A DNA stretch of 27,562 nt from the NCBI RefSeq assembly GCF_000003815.2, contig NC_049980.1, positions 16,306,293 through 16,333,854 of the forward strand, read 5' to 3'. Positions 1-10,500 of the stretch are shown piece after piece. This stretch comes from Branchiostoma floridae (lineage: Eukaryota; Chordata; Leptocardii; Amphioxiformes; Branchiostomatidae). The position numbers were made by a program, and so were the translations under genes. Numbering within the stretch: the first letter of the stretch is position 1; each line of letters opens with the position of its first letter. Under the pieces are notes generated by a model. It ran no database searches. It saw only the letters and a program-made list of their open reading frames with translations, and was not told the origin of the DNA.

Positions 1-87
1 GGTGGGCAGAAGTGTGTGCCTGTCAGAGACTGCTGCCACTACAAACATCGGGGGACGGGAACTGTCTGCTGCATGCTGCCTCCCTGG
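1..87 (+). CDS. OTUD7B: OTUD7 exon a: catalytic Cys exon (5' end cut by window)
   Basis: Reads in frame from base 3 (TGG GCA GAA...) and ends ...HAASL plus the first base of a Gly codon at 87. The donor GTAAGA begins at 88 (phase 1). It contains [20 protein letters not shown], nearly identical to human Cezanne around its active site; the nucleophile Cys codon is 63-65. The real 5' boundary of this exon cannot be seen and may lie before base 1. Confidence 0.92.
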
Positions 88-3000
88 GTAAGACAGCCAT
101 GTGTAGTCACTCTAGGGATGTTTACCTAAATATAACATCAGGTACAGCTACTGGTGCCAGTACAGTAGTTCAGGGACAGGTCCAAACCTGTACCTGTACA
201 ATTAGACAAAGTAACCTGTGTTCTTCAATCATGACAGAAAGAGCTGACAGAATGTTTATTTAGGTTTCAACAAGTATCTTCAAGAGGATTTCAAATAACA
301 GTCGGGGCTGATTTTAACCATACGATACCACGTTTTTATCTTTTTCCAGTGTAAGATTTTCATCTTTGTGGTCAGAGGAACACATTATTAGTAACCAAAT
401 AAATCAAAAATTGTACACTACTGTAAGTCTTTTCAGGTACAGTACTTGTATAGAGGTTCCTGTATTTTGGACCTGTACCTACATGATTTTTGTAATACTG
501 ACCGGTACTGATGCACATCCCTAGTTCACTCCCACCCACACTATCCTTCCAGGTTTTCCCTTAGTATTCCAGTCAGGTAAGTATTGGAAGTTATGGAAGA
601 AGAATCACCGTCCCTTTAATAGATCATTACAGGCAACATGTATAATTGAAAGAACTAATTCTAGAAGGTGCACTGCAGGCTATGTATGGACTAGGCAATT
701 AAGATAGAGATAACCTTGAGTCAGGGAGCTCAGCCCTATGTTTTTAAGACTTGCTCTTATGGGCTCACTGCTTCAGACCTACACATGATAACTCTAACTG
801 TACATTACGTCCTGCAGCATGATAAGAGACAGATATAAGGAGGGACAGTTGAGCTATTTGAAGGCTCTTGTACCTAAACCGAAACTATGAAAAACGTTGG
901 TGAAGTTGATTAACCGCTCAGGATCTTTAAAGGAAAATTGTGGCAGAAAACTCTCCCAGTTTCTGGTACCTTTGCAAATAAAGATGGCAATGTTTTATGC
1001 ACTGTTTGTGGCTCTGTGGGTATATTTGTGACTTTTTGGACAGCATGATTCGAGAGGACAAAGATGGATATCATATTTATGATAACTGGCAACTGTTAGG
1101 TGGGTAGGCATTGGGAGACCAAAGGTTATCAATAGCGGGCTTCCTAGCAGTCTTCTACATTACTGTATCAGAAGTTCTAGATATGATGTGTTCCGGATAT
1201 GTTTTTTTATTATTATTTGTAGATAGGCCTTGAGGCAGAAAGTAAATGCTGTAGGTTTAGGCCTCCTAGTTGTAACTTGTAATTGCTGTTGTCCATCAGG
1301 TATGTGGGGTTTCCATGACCGCCTGCTGACCCTACGGAAGGCTCTCTACAACACCCTGTCATCCAGCGGAGCAAGAGGGGCACTGAAGAGGCGCTGGAGA
1401 TTCCACCAAACAGAGGAGAATAAAGAGGTGAGATTTTCATAAAGTTTCCAAACTCTCTGTTCTAACTAACACAATTTTCTCCAAGGTTACTGCAAGTTAA
1501 TTTGTCGTCTAGCAGAAGCAATATATAAAACAAGTTGAATATGAAAATGGATAACTGTCAAGTTTTGTTACATGTAGCTCCCATCTTTATAACTTGCTTA
1601 ACTTTTGTACCGGTATTTTCTCATCTCATCTCATCCTATCTAAATTACACTACATTTTTCCCACATTGGCAGTAACATACAAATAAACATGACTAAAAAT
1701 CGTAAACTACAGGTTCTACAAGATCATAAACTCCTAACCTACAGGTCTCCCTGTATTCATGCTGTATATCTGTGTACATTGACCGTGATGTGTGTGTTGT
1801 AGGCTGGTCTGGTGTACTCAGAGGAGGAGTGGGAGCGGGAGTGGCAGGACCTGCTGAAGCTGGCCTCAGCAGAACCACGGCACCGCCCAGGATCCATGGG
1901 AGGTGGTGGGGGAGGATCTTCCACTAACTCGTAAGGATCAACATTACACTGTTGTGTTCATGGTTGTATTACCTGACATTTACTCCTACAACATCCCCCA
2001 TTTTTTGGTCAGTAGTCATTAGGAAGGATGAAAACTTGTAAACCTATATATGCTTACACTCTCCATCATTTTTTTGCCTTCCAGACACTTAGAAACTGTA
2101 TCTGAAGATGATGCAGGGCTCTGCTACGAGAGCCTAGAGAGCTTCCATGTATTTGTCCTAGCTCTGGTGCTGAGACGACCTGTCATCATCGTTGCGGACA
2201 CCGTTTTACGGGACTCCAATGGAGAAGCACTGGCGCCCATCCCCTTCGGTGGCATCTACCTGCCATTGGAGTGCAAACCGGATGAGTGCCACCGGTCACC
2301 ACTGGTCCTCACCTATGACCAGGCTCACTTTTCTGCCCTTGTTGCAATGGAACAAAGTGAAGTGGATGAGCAACATAGACTGATAAGTAAGATACATTTT
2401 CTTCTGTCTCTTTATTCTGAGACCTTTGAGTCCCCCATGGAACTTAATATCTTCAAATGTTCACCATTCAAGTGCTTTGAAATGCATCTTACAATATGTT
2501 AGGGCTCTTTCTTCTGTCGGTCTGACATTTCAAACGCTCAGTAACCTGTTATTATGCAGAAGTAAATGTCATAGCTGCATATGCAGCAGTGTTGTGATAG
2601 CTGCTGTAGTACAGAACAGTGATGTTGACCTTTTGTTTTTCAGCTGTGGTTCCCATCACCGACCACAACCACAAACTACTTCCTGTTCACTTTGTCTCTG
2701 ACCCCGGGCTGTCCTGGATATGGGAGAAGGACCCACAAGGACCTGAAAAAGTTGCAAAGTTGAAGTTGAACGAGGACCAGAAATTAAAACTCCTTGAACA
2801 GTACCTAAATGTTGTTAAGGTGCCCTTGAAGGGAAAGACAATTCCAGCGGATGTGTTGAACTCTGTAGAAAGTGCTTCCCAAACGTCAGAAGATGCACGT
2901 TCCAGCAGTGGTTCCTTTGACTCGGGTTCAGAACCTGACTCTACCAACTCAAACCACAGCGGAAAGGGGGGCAAGACCAAGGCTGCAAAACAGCTGAGCT

Positions 3001-4271
3001 CGGTTGCAACAAGGATAGGTAGTTTCGGAAAAACAATGGGCAACAAACTCAAGAAGAACTTGGGGATGTACAATAGCAAACACAATGGAAAGGGTGGGGA
3101 AAAGCATGGGGGGAAATTAGAGAGAAAGGAGTCAAAAAATGGGAAGGGGGACCTGAAGTTGGAAAAATCCCATCCAGTGCAAAATGGACCAGTGGATGAG
3201 AAGGACGGAGGCGTTAGCGTAAATGGCACTCCAACACACGCAGCAGCCAAGGAACACCAACCCCTGGTGCGTGGAAAGGACTACATCCTGGCTGCCAAGA
3301 TGAGCATAGAGAAGCGACACAAGTACCAGCAGGAAATGATAGACAATTACCTCTCACTAGCGCAGGAACGTTTCGCTGACCACTGTGAGAAGAAGCGACG
3401 GGAGGAAGAGGACAAGAAGAAACTGGCAGCACAAATCAAACATGAACAGGAGCTGATGATGAAGCCTATGCCATGTATGACTGAGGGGTGTGCCCTGTAT
3501 GGTACTGCTGCTACTAACTATCTTTGCACGTCCTGCTTTGAGAGGCAGAAACACAGTATGGCCGTGGACTATGCATCGTGGAAGGTAAATGGGGCCAAGG
3601 GGCACGTGGTGTCTGCCGGGTACGCCACCCTTCCCACCCCTGGGAAACACAACACACAGTCCTACAGGAGCACGTACACCATACAGGAGGACGGCGTCGT
3701 GCCCAGTAGAAAGTCTCCGCCTTCCATCCCGGCGCCCCAGCTCCCAGCCCGTGCCAGTCCCAGCCTCACGAGAGGTGGGGGAGGGCAGCGAATAAGTTAT
3801 CCCTCAGCTGTCAACTCCAAGTACATCCCACAAGAGGATGTGCCACATCGTAGTGCCACCTATCCCAACTGTTCAGACCCACCCTCATCCCACTCCAGCC
3901 CCTCTCACCTACCCAACTACCACCCCCCTCCCCCGTACCGTGCACCCAATGGTCCGTATAATAGTCAACACAACTACTACACCTTACCCAGGAAGGTGAA
4001 GCAGGCTGACTACCACCTCACCGCACAGGTCGACAGAAATCACCGCATGTCCCCGGAGAACTCCTACAGCGATGACGAAGTCGCGGGGAGTTGGTTAAGA
4101 ACAAAAACGCGATCTCCTGTACGTTCCACGAGACTGCTTCCAGAGAGAGAAAAGATCCCATGTCGGATGAAGTGTGGGTATATTGGGTTAGAAGAACTGG
4201 ACTTCTACTGTACCACATGTTACAAAGACAGAGGTCGGAAAGTTACACATGTCTATAGTCCTCATAAGTGA
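1..4271 (+). CDS. OTUD7B: OTUD7/Cezanne-like OTU deubiquitinase, 3' part of gene (5 exons)
   Basis: Spliced gene; joining 1-87, 1300-1427, 1803-1930, 2085-2386 and 2644-4271 gives one open frame of 756 residues starting at base 3. All introns are GT..AG and the phases fit (1, 0, 2, 1). The OTU core is visible: GDGNC with catalytic Asp at residue 18 and Cys at 21, and the catalytic His at 195 in QAHFSALV. The Cys-His spacing of 174 is close to that in human Cezanne. A Ser-rich, basic linker holds [16 protein letters not shown], matching the OTUD7 linker. Two A20-type zinc fingers follow at residues 492-512 and 721-740. Known family role: cytosolic cysteine protease that cleaves ubiquitin chains (K11-linked in Cezanne) and restrains NF-kB signalling. 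The UBA and N-terminal part lie upstream of the window. An invertebrate gene is probably co-orthologous to both OTUD7A and OTUD7B, so the symbol is approximate. Confidence 0.93.
88..1299 (+). other. OTUD7 intron after exon a
   Basis: GTAAGA donor to ATCAG acceptor, 1212 bases. It contains the hAT-like element at 113-523. The remaining 524-1299 is AT-rich with no supportable gene, RNA or repeat. Confidence 0.85.
113..523 (+). mobile_element. Non-autonomous hAT-like element (TAGGGATGT ends)
   Basis: About 411 bp bounded by TAGGGATGT (113-121) and its reverse complement ACATCCCTA (515-523). The TAGGGATG start resembles the ends of Ac-type hAT transposons. The flanks AGTCACTC (105-112) and GTTCACTC (524-531) agree at 6 of 8 bases, as expected for a decayed 8-bp hAT target duplication. 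GGTACAG/CTGTACC occurs four times near the ends (141, 188, 436, 473). No transposase frame is present. It lies 25 bases after the exon a donor, without damaging it. Confidence 0.7.
1300..1427 (+). CDS. OTUD7B: OTUD7 exon b: OTU domain
   Basis: The acceptor ATCAG ends at 1299 and the donor GTGAGA starts at 1428. The first two bases complete the split Gly codon, then [19 protein letters not shown], then [16 protein letters not shown]. These are strongly conserved OTU helices of the OTUD7 subfamily; MWGFHDR directly follows the catalytic Cys helix in the family. The exon ends in phase 0. Confidence 0.93.
1428..1802 (+). other. OTUD7 intron after exon b
   Basis: GTGAGA donor, TTGTAG acceptor. 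Apart from a small (TCATC)3 tandem at 1621-1635, I see nothing in it. Confidence 0.85.
1621..1635 (+). repeat. Short (TCATC)3 tandem repeat
   Basis: Three consecutive TCATC units in an OTUD7 intron; minor simple repeat. Confidence 0.8.
1803..1930 (+). CDS. OTUD7B: OTUD7 exon c: OTU domain with Gly-rich insert
   Basis: The acceptor TTGTAG ends at 1802 and the donor GTAAGG starts at 1931. It encodes [20 protein letters not shown] and then [23 protein letters not shown]. The first half matches the conserved GLVYTEDEW block of OTUD7 proteins. The glycine/serine stretch falls where the human protein also has a variable, Gly-containing loop, so it is probably a disordered surface loop. Ends in phase 2. 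Confidence 0.92.
2085..2386 (+). CDS. OTUD7B: OTUD7 exon d: OTU core with catalytic His
   Basis: The acceptor CTTCCAG ends at 2084; the donor GTAAGA begins at 2387 after CTG ATA A. It encodes [19 protein letters not shown], then [29 protein letters not shown], and [14 protein letters not shown]. The catalytic His codon is 2326-2328. This is the most conserved part of the family. A run-on frame continues past the donor to 2502 but loses all similarity, which supports the splice site. Confidence 0.94.
2644..4271 (+). CDS. OTUD7B: OTUD7 terminal exon: OTU C-terminus, basic linker, two A20 zinc fingers
   Basis: The acceptor TTTTTCAG ends at 2643; the stop TGA is at 4269-4271. It begins [21 protein letters not shown], as in human OTUD7B (VIPLTD...KLLPLHFAVDPG). 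Next come an acidic/Ser stretch, the basic [16 protein letters not shown] block and a predicted helix ([21 protein letters not shown]) also found in OTUD7B. Finger 1 (3474-3536) has the spacing C-x4-C-x11-C-x2-C. A Pro/Ser-rich, presumably disordered stretch follows (about 3660-4060). Finger 2 (4161-4220) is C-x3-C-x11-C-x2-C and sits near the C-terminus, where the single human finger lies. The whole 1.6-kb C-terminal half is one uninterrupted exon. Confidence 0.93.
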
Positions 4272-4965
4272 ACAGCTGGAGAATTCACCTGTCAATCATG
4301 TTGAAGTCAGCCAATCAAGAAGCAGGTTTGAGGACCAGGGTAAAATGCCCCGCCTGTACATTCTCAACTGTCAAGGAGTGGTGGAATTGTATTACCTGGA
4401 ATGGAGAGTACTGGGAATTGTTCGGTAAAATGCCTTAATTGATTGATTTCATAGAATGATTTCAAAGGAAGTTGTTGCAGTTGCATGTCGAATCAAAGAC
4501 CTTATTGGTATAGAATAGCTGTCAGTCAAGGGAAGGAACTTTTCTGTAGCTTTCAATTGACTCATTTTAGGGAGGAGTGCAAGTCTAAACAAGATGCACT
4601 GTGTGCTGAGAGCATTGTACCATAATCTATGAAGGTGTGTTGTGTGATATAATATTTGTTGATGTGCAAGTTGTCTGGTAACAAATGTAGGCGTGATGTC
4701 TGTTGTCCACAGTATATAACATTGTACAGTTTAACCCAAGACTTATGTGTGCAATGAGGCTACATGGGTATCTATTGTACATAGCTTTTTTGTCCAATGA
4801 AGCATATCCTAAAGCAAAACTGTTTATGGCAAGACTTACAAACTGCATGTACACATGGAAATGAATAGAGAGAAGACATTTCCTTAGATTAAGATATAGA
4901 GAGTGCAAGAGCAATAGATGATTGTATTCTGTATGTATGCAATAAATAATGGATATAATTATGAA
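4272..4965 (+). other. OTUD7 3' UTR (extent inferred)
   Basis: Non-coding AT-rich sequence after the TGA. The end is set only by the AATAAA at 4941-4946, so cleavage would be expected about 10-30 bases further on. Another AATAAA at 5320-5325 could give a longer form. I see no repeat or structured element in it. Confidence 0.55.
4941..4946 (+). terminator. Candidate poly(A) signal AATAAA for OTUD7
   Basis: A canonical hexamer about 670 bases after the stop codon, followed by an AT-rich stretch. The hexamer at 5320-5325 is the main alternative. Short AT-rich hexamers occur by chance, so only transcript ends can decide. Confidence 0.5.
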
Positions 4966-7265
4966 AGAATTATTACTACTAGGCTGATTTATTTTGTTAC
5001 CTAAAAAAGAAACGCACTGCAAACAATTTGAATGATGCTTTTTGCAAGATATGAGTAGGTTGAGATGTTAAAAGGTATACAACTTATTTTTGAAGGCTGG
5101 GGCTCTCCCACCAATACTATATAGTATCAGAGCAGTTGTACAGTTAAGTTACTGTGAAAACCACTTGGGCAAATGTTACTTATGGTATGACATACTGCTG
5201 TGAAGTAGCATAGTTAGATATTACAGACTAGCATATCAGATATCTTTCGACGATAGGTAAGGTGATTGTTTGTGGTCCAAATGAGTGGCACTTCGACACT
5301 TCTGTTCAGCCAAAGTCTCAATAAAAGCCAAGGGTTTTGTTGGCAAAAGCCATGGAATAGATAACAAAACAGCATGTTGACTAAGTCACATTTCATTGTA
5401 ATGTTATGTCTGATTGTGATCCTTTTGCTGGTACTTCATACAAGAATGTGCATTATATTATGTTGTGCGCGTGTTGTAACAAGTTTAGCCTGACTTGGAC
5501 TAGGATAACATAATTTCCTCAGGTGGTATGTGTATTTGATTCCCAACAACTTGCCGTGTAGATAATGTGTCATGTTCATCTCATTGTTTGTCTTATCACT
5601 TTACCAATGCAGTCTGATGAGACCATTAGTGAACAAAGCTTACAAGTAGACTCTTGGATGCTACAAACCTAGCCATGTAGGCAGTACAAAAGAGGGCTAG
5701 CTAGTATCTTTAGGACACAGGTGTATTTTGCAAGCTCAAAAAAAGGATCATTTTCATCAACTTAAGTGTTTTACTTTGGATGGAATGAATTCCTTATTGT
5801 GAGATAGGTTATTGAAGGACAACTAGTAGTTATGTACTTGGTACATAAAGTCCTAGACGTGTTTGTGATTGTGAGCGCATGTTATGGAGATATGATGATA
5901 GATATGACAGACAATCATTCCTCAAAACTGCTTCATGTGGTTGAACAGTTATGATAACCACAAAAATTGATTTACATTCTTCTCTGGCATCACGGATAGA
6001 AATTTAACTTAATGAAAGCAGAGACCTAAGAAGTAATGTCTATGCATATTATACTAGCGGTGAAATGCACTGACCGAGGCTATACAAGATTCATGGACAC
6101 ATTTGTAGGAACATTTTAGGTATTTCATACCCCCAAAAATTGTGTCCATCTGGGACATTTTCTGGAAGTGGTATAGTATTACATATTTTTACTACTTTTT
6201 TTTGGAATTGGCATGTTAGAACATGCTCATATTATTCAAAACAAGTCTCCCCTTCCTAGATAGAAGACAATGTCAATGCATCTGTCAGAAATGAAGCGCA
6301 GATTCAGCTTCCATTGCTTGCAGGTTTGATTTTAATATGAAAAGGGGGTTTTCTTACTTCCTCAGAGTAGGGAGCTGACAATTTCTGACTTTTAACATGC
6401 TGTGTGGCTAGATAAGGGAGGTTTAAAAAGGACCTCCTTGCGCAAGATGGACTTTCGTACACCCCACCTATGCTTGTTTGAATTTGGCTTAGAATGGCTT
6501 TGTATATTTTATTCTGATGAAGCAACATTGCTTTCAACAGCTGCAAGATTAATGTAAATTGATGCTTGTGCACTATTGTCAAGACCTGTTACATGGACTG
6601 ACTTGTATGTATCCAGTATCATTGCCACTGTTTTTTCTGCATTGAGCAATGCTTGATTTAAAACTGAAAAGTAGGTGAATTGGACAAGGAGATGTTGATG
6701 ACTTTTATCATTAACTTTGATGCATTAGATAAATGTAGACAACTGATGTGATATCCAATCATTCTCATCAGCATTTGGTTTGTAAGTGTTTGTAGAAGTT
6801 GCAACTTGGTACCCAAACACAACAGAAACCATTTTGTACTGGTTCAGTACTATCACCATTAAAGAATGTAATAGTAAGATGCTTCTTGTCATTTCTAATA
6901 AGTACATGATAGCAGCCACACAGTGTAAGGTAACTGAAAGTATGGCAAGGTGGAAGAGTCCTTTACATATGTCTAAATGTCTAAATCCCCCATGGGCAGT
7001 CTATTGTAATAGCAAACATACCATATTTGATTTGTTCAGGGAAACTTGAAAGTGACATTATCATATTCTCTAACCTGTTGGGAGGCCTTGTCAAGTAAGT
7101 AACCTGTTTGGGGAATGACTCTTAAGTTTGCTTCTACGCTATGACAGATCGAAATGTTGTATTGCAATATTTTTACCTGGAAAAGCTGACACAAAGTTAT
7201 TGCAAGTCAATCAAGGGCCGCTACACATGCTACATGTACAGTATGCTGATGATAGCATATGCAGT
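4966..7265. other. Intergenic region between OTUD7 and IQGAP
   Basis: About 2.3 kb of AT-rich DNA without a supportable gene. The longest frames (for example minus strand 6304-6582 and plus 6786-7049) show no domain, no splice partners and no recognisable similarity. It includes a second AATAAA at 5320. I see no clear transposon ends or tandem arrays. Confidence 0.6.
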
Positions 7266-7530
7266 ATTAATCACTTCCGCGTAGTGGCGCTGTGAGCTCA
7301 TTCCGGATGTTTACACATCCCACACTGCCTTGTAATACCGGAAGTGGCTGTTTGAACCGAATCCCCGCCAAAAGGAGGTCCGTCGCAAAACACACAGGAG
7401 CCCAGGCTGGGCAAACCCGAGCCCAGATACTAGTACTTTGGAGCTACTGAGTCGCGATACCTGCCGTCTTTACGGGATTCTACGACGTTTCTCGCATTTG
7501 AGCTGAGGCTAACCAGCCCGGGAAGCAAGC
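7266..7530 (+). promoter_or_regulatory. CpG-rich IQGAP promoter / 5' UTR with three ETS-type sites
   Basis: Base composition changes abruptly here from AT-rich to GC/CpG-rich, ending at the IQGAP start codon. Three GGAA-core ETS-like sites lie within 75 bases: CACTTCCGC at 7272-7280 (reverse), ATTCCGGAT at 7300-7308, and ACCGGAAGTG at 7337-7346, which is a near-perfect ETS/GABP consensus. No TATA box is evident. This fits a TATA-less housekeeping promoter; the transcription start is probably between about 7345 and 7500 but cannot be fixed from sequence. Confidence 0.6.
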
Positions 7531-7576
7531 ATGGAGGACGGGGACGACGTGGACGCCAAGAGGGCTTCGTTCTCCC
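7531..7576 (+). CDS. IQGAP1: IQGAP exon 1: start codon and N-terminal tail
   Basis: The ATG at 7531 has a good Kozak context (A at -3, G at +4), and the exon ends at the strong donor GTGAGT at 7577. It encodes MEDGDDVDAKRASFS plus one base. The acidic tail is not conserved in sequence, but its length and position match the divergent N-termini of IQGAPs. The phase (1) joins exactly to exon 2 to make a His codon. Confidence 0.85.
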
Positions 7577-10500
7577 GTGAGTGCTGGTTGTGTTTTTCCT
7601 CCCATTCCCCACCTTTCTGTGGGTGTATTGAGTGTGTGCAAGCACCGTAAGCCTGACCGGACTTGCAAGCACCGCCGTGCAGGGCCTGTACACATGGGGT
7701 TGGGCGCGGTGCACTTGAGATTCAAAGGCTTCGATCGAGCTACATTATTGTAGAATCCAAAACACCTTTCTGACTAGCTGGAGCAAATCATTTGTAGAAT
7801 TTTGACTAGCCGGGAAAAGTTAGCGTGTGAATGTGATCCCACCCTCTCGGTAGAAGTCTCAGGGACGAAGCGATGTCGTCATGTCTGAGAAGAACCAGTT
7901 TGTATTGACCCACCCGCAGGGGTCCTGAGTGTATGTGTGTTCCCACGTCCACGGCCAAACGGACCACTTCAAACAAGTACAGAACGGACAGAGATCAAAG
8001 ACGCGGTCGTTATGAACGTTACACCCTGTCTTCACACTTCCTTGTTAAAATCGGACCCCGGTTCCACCATGGCTGCCCTTAATTTCTTACCACGACCGTT
8101 AAGAAAACATGACTTGTCTTGAGACTGCTTGTGAAGAATAGCGAAGACAAAGCTCTTCATTTTTTTTACCGAGGCCTGTGCGGTAGGCCTAGTTGTCTCG
8201 GAGATGTCCGCTAGCTGACAGGATGTCGTTGTTGTGGGGAATGTGGAGAATATTTCCTGCATGTCCAGGAAGCCCCTGTAGGCATAGATGTGCTAATGAC
8301 AACATCGTACTTCCAGACACTTCTCTATTTTTGCCCCTCCCCCGTAATGATGACACCTCCCACATATTGTTTGTGAAATTGATTAGGACAACAGAAATAA
8401 GGACTTGAGGTTTCACACCCTCACTAATGAGGCATTATGCCTACCCCATTATCCCATCCACTTTAAATTACAAACTATTCAAATTCAAATACTAACCACA
8501 GTATTGTTATGATTTCTCTTATTGACTTAATCTTGAGTGTGTATTGAGACTGGGTATTAGGAGGAAATGAAAAAGGAAGATGTCAGCAAGAAACTGATGG
8601 GGGGGGGGTCTTGATACAAATCATAGATAAAAATGTCATTGGTGATATTGTAGAATTCCCCTTTGCCCCCATCTCGTTGATAAGAAGAGCTAGTGATGCC
8701 CTTTTCTGTAGCATTAAAAGACAATCCTGTACCATCCATATCATGTAGTCTGCTCATACTAAGTCTCTTTTTCTAAATCAACATAACGTTAATTAATTTT
8801 GATCAGAAGATTCAGAACCATTCCTTGTTTGGATATATTTCTTTTCTAAAAAGAATGTATAATAGATCTCAACAACATATATTGCAGGTAAGGATTGAAA
8901 ATGCTATATAGGAAACAACTGGCTCCCAAATGCTATGTTTATTCTCATGCTTGATTTAACACAAGAAAAAGAAAAGCATCTCCTTGAATATTTATCCAAT
9001 CTGCCACACACAAAAACAACAGGTAAGCCCTAACGTTACATGGCATAACTCCCACTGAATTCTTCAACCACTAGAATGCTCTGATGGAAGGAGGTAAACC
9101 CACATCAAGCCTAAGCCTGCATATTGATTTTTAAAATGTCTGGGTTATTTGAATATCAGTGGCTGGGCTGTAGTAACTGTAGCTTAGCCACAACATCAGA
9201 GGCCACAGCAAGTAAATTATATGGATGACATCGAACACTCATTGAATTTTGTCTGATTTTGAAAAAGTGATTGAAAAAGAAATTTATTTTCCCTCAGCTA
9301 GCTGATGTATTGAGTGCAGTAAGCAAAGAGCAATAGTGTAGTTGTAGCTAACACTAGTATATTATAGCTACCACACTTTCTGCACTTCTGATAAGACTCG
9401 TTGGCTGTGATACCATGTTCTATCTCTTCAGTTATTGTCATGAAGTTTATGCCTGTTATGATTCTATTTTGAAAATTTAGGTATCTTGTTTTATTTTTGC
9501 CCAGTTTTTTTTATGTGTACTCTTTGCAGAGGATGTCATCCATAAAATTTACTTCTTGTGGCCTTATGGCAATATAAGATAGCATATTGAAAGAAATCTC
9601 ATTGGAGTGAAGTTCAAATTTACAAATTACACTAACTAATATCACATAGTGGTAACATATTGCATTCTTCATATAGTTGGAGTACCTCCTTCAGGATACA
9701 CGACATGGATGGCGAGGCTTGAATAAGATTGTAAACTTAAGACAGTGAAGGGCATTTGAGTTGGTTGGAACAAGCAATGTTATCCTGGGAGTCATGCGGT
9801 GATCTCTCCCAATTTCACTTCGAAGGTAGTGAAAGGCCATAGTTGGAAATCACAAACAGAAATTAAGACTAAATGTATCTGTCTCGTGTGTGTGTATATT
9901 TTGGAAATAGAGAGAGTTGTTGTATTTTTTTTCACAGATGTTGGGATGACAGAGGAACGTCAGTCTGCAGAGGAGATGGATGAAAAGCGACAACAGGCCA
10001 TGGCGTATGAATATCTCTGTCATCTACAAGAGGCAAAACAGTAAGTACTACTAACATCAAAAGTTTGCTCCTCTTCAAGACTCCATGTGCGTCAGGCTTT
10101 TTGCAGCAAAAATTGAATAATGGAGAAAGTTTGAATGGATTAAGATGATGGGTATTTTAGGAACTACCGACAAACATCTTTCAGTGTGATAATGGCTTTA
10201 TTGTCTATCAACCTGATGCCTGCTGAGTTGTCATCTGTTTATCTCTACTCCCAGTGATAAGAATCAAATTCCTTGGTGGGTGACTGAGCATTACTTGATT
10301 AGGAAACAAATACCTTTGCTTGTATAATAACTTAGCTCTTGCTTACAAAGTTCATTTGAAATTCTTGCTGATCTTTGCCCCTTTCAAAAGACTCAACCAA
10401 GTATGAAAAGATCAAGCATAATACTTCAAAGCAGTGTGCATTTTTATATCTTGAGTCATCGTCTGATATTACAATGTATCAGAAAAGGAAAAAAATCCTG

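Noticed and set aside
2687-3250. 187-codon open frame on the minus strand
   Set aside because: It is antisense to the OTUD7 terminal exon, whose + strand frame has clear family similarity. The reverse frame is Phe/Pro/Ser-rich with no domain and arises from the AAG/GGG-rich coding strand.
7937-8416. Small open frames on both strands just after the IQGAP promoter
   Set aside because: They overlap each other in a CpG-rich stretch with few stop codons; no domain, and no splice or Kozak support beyond chance.
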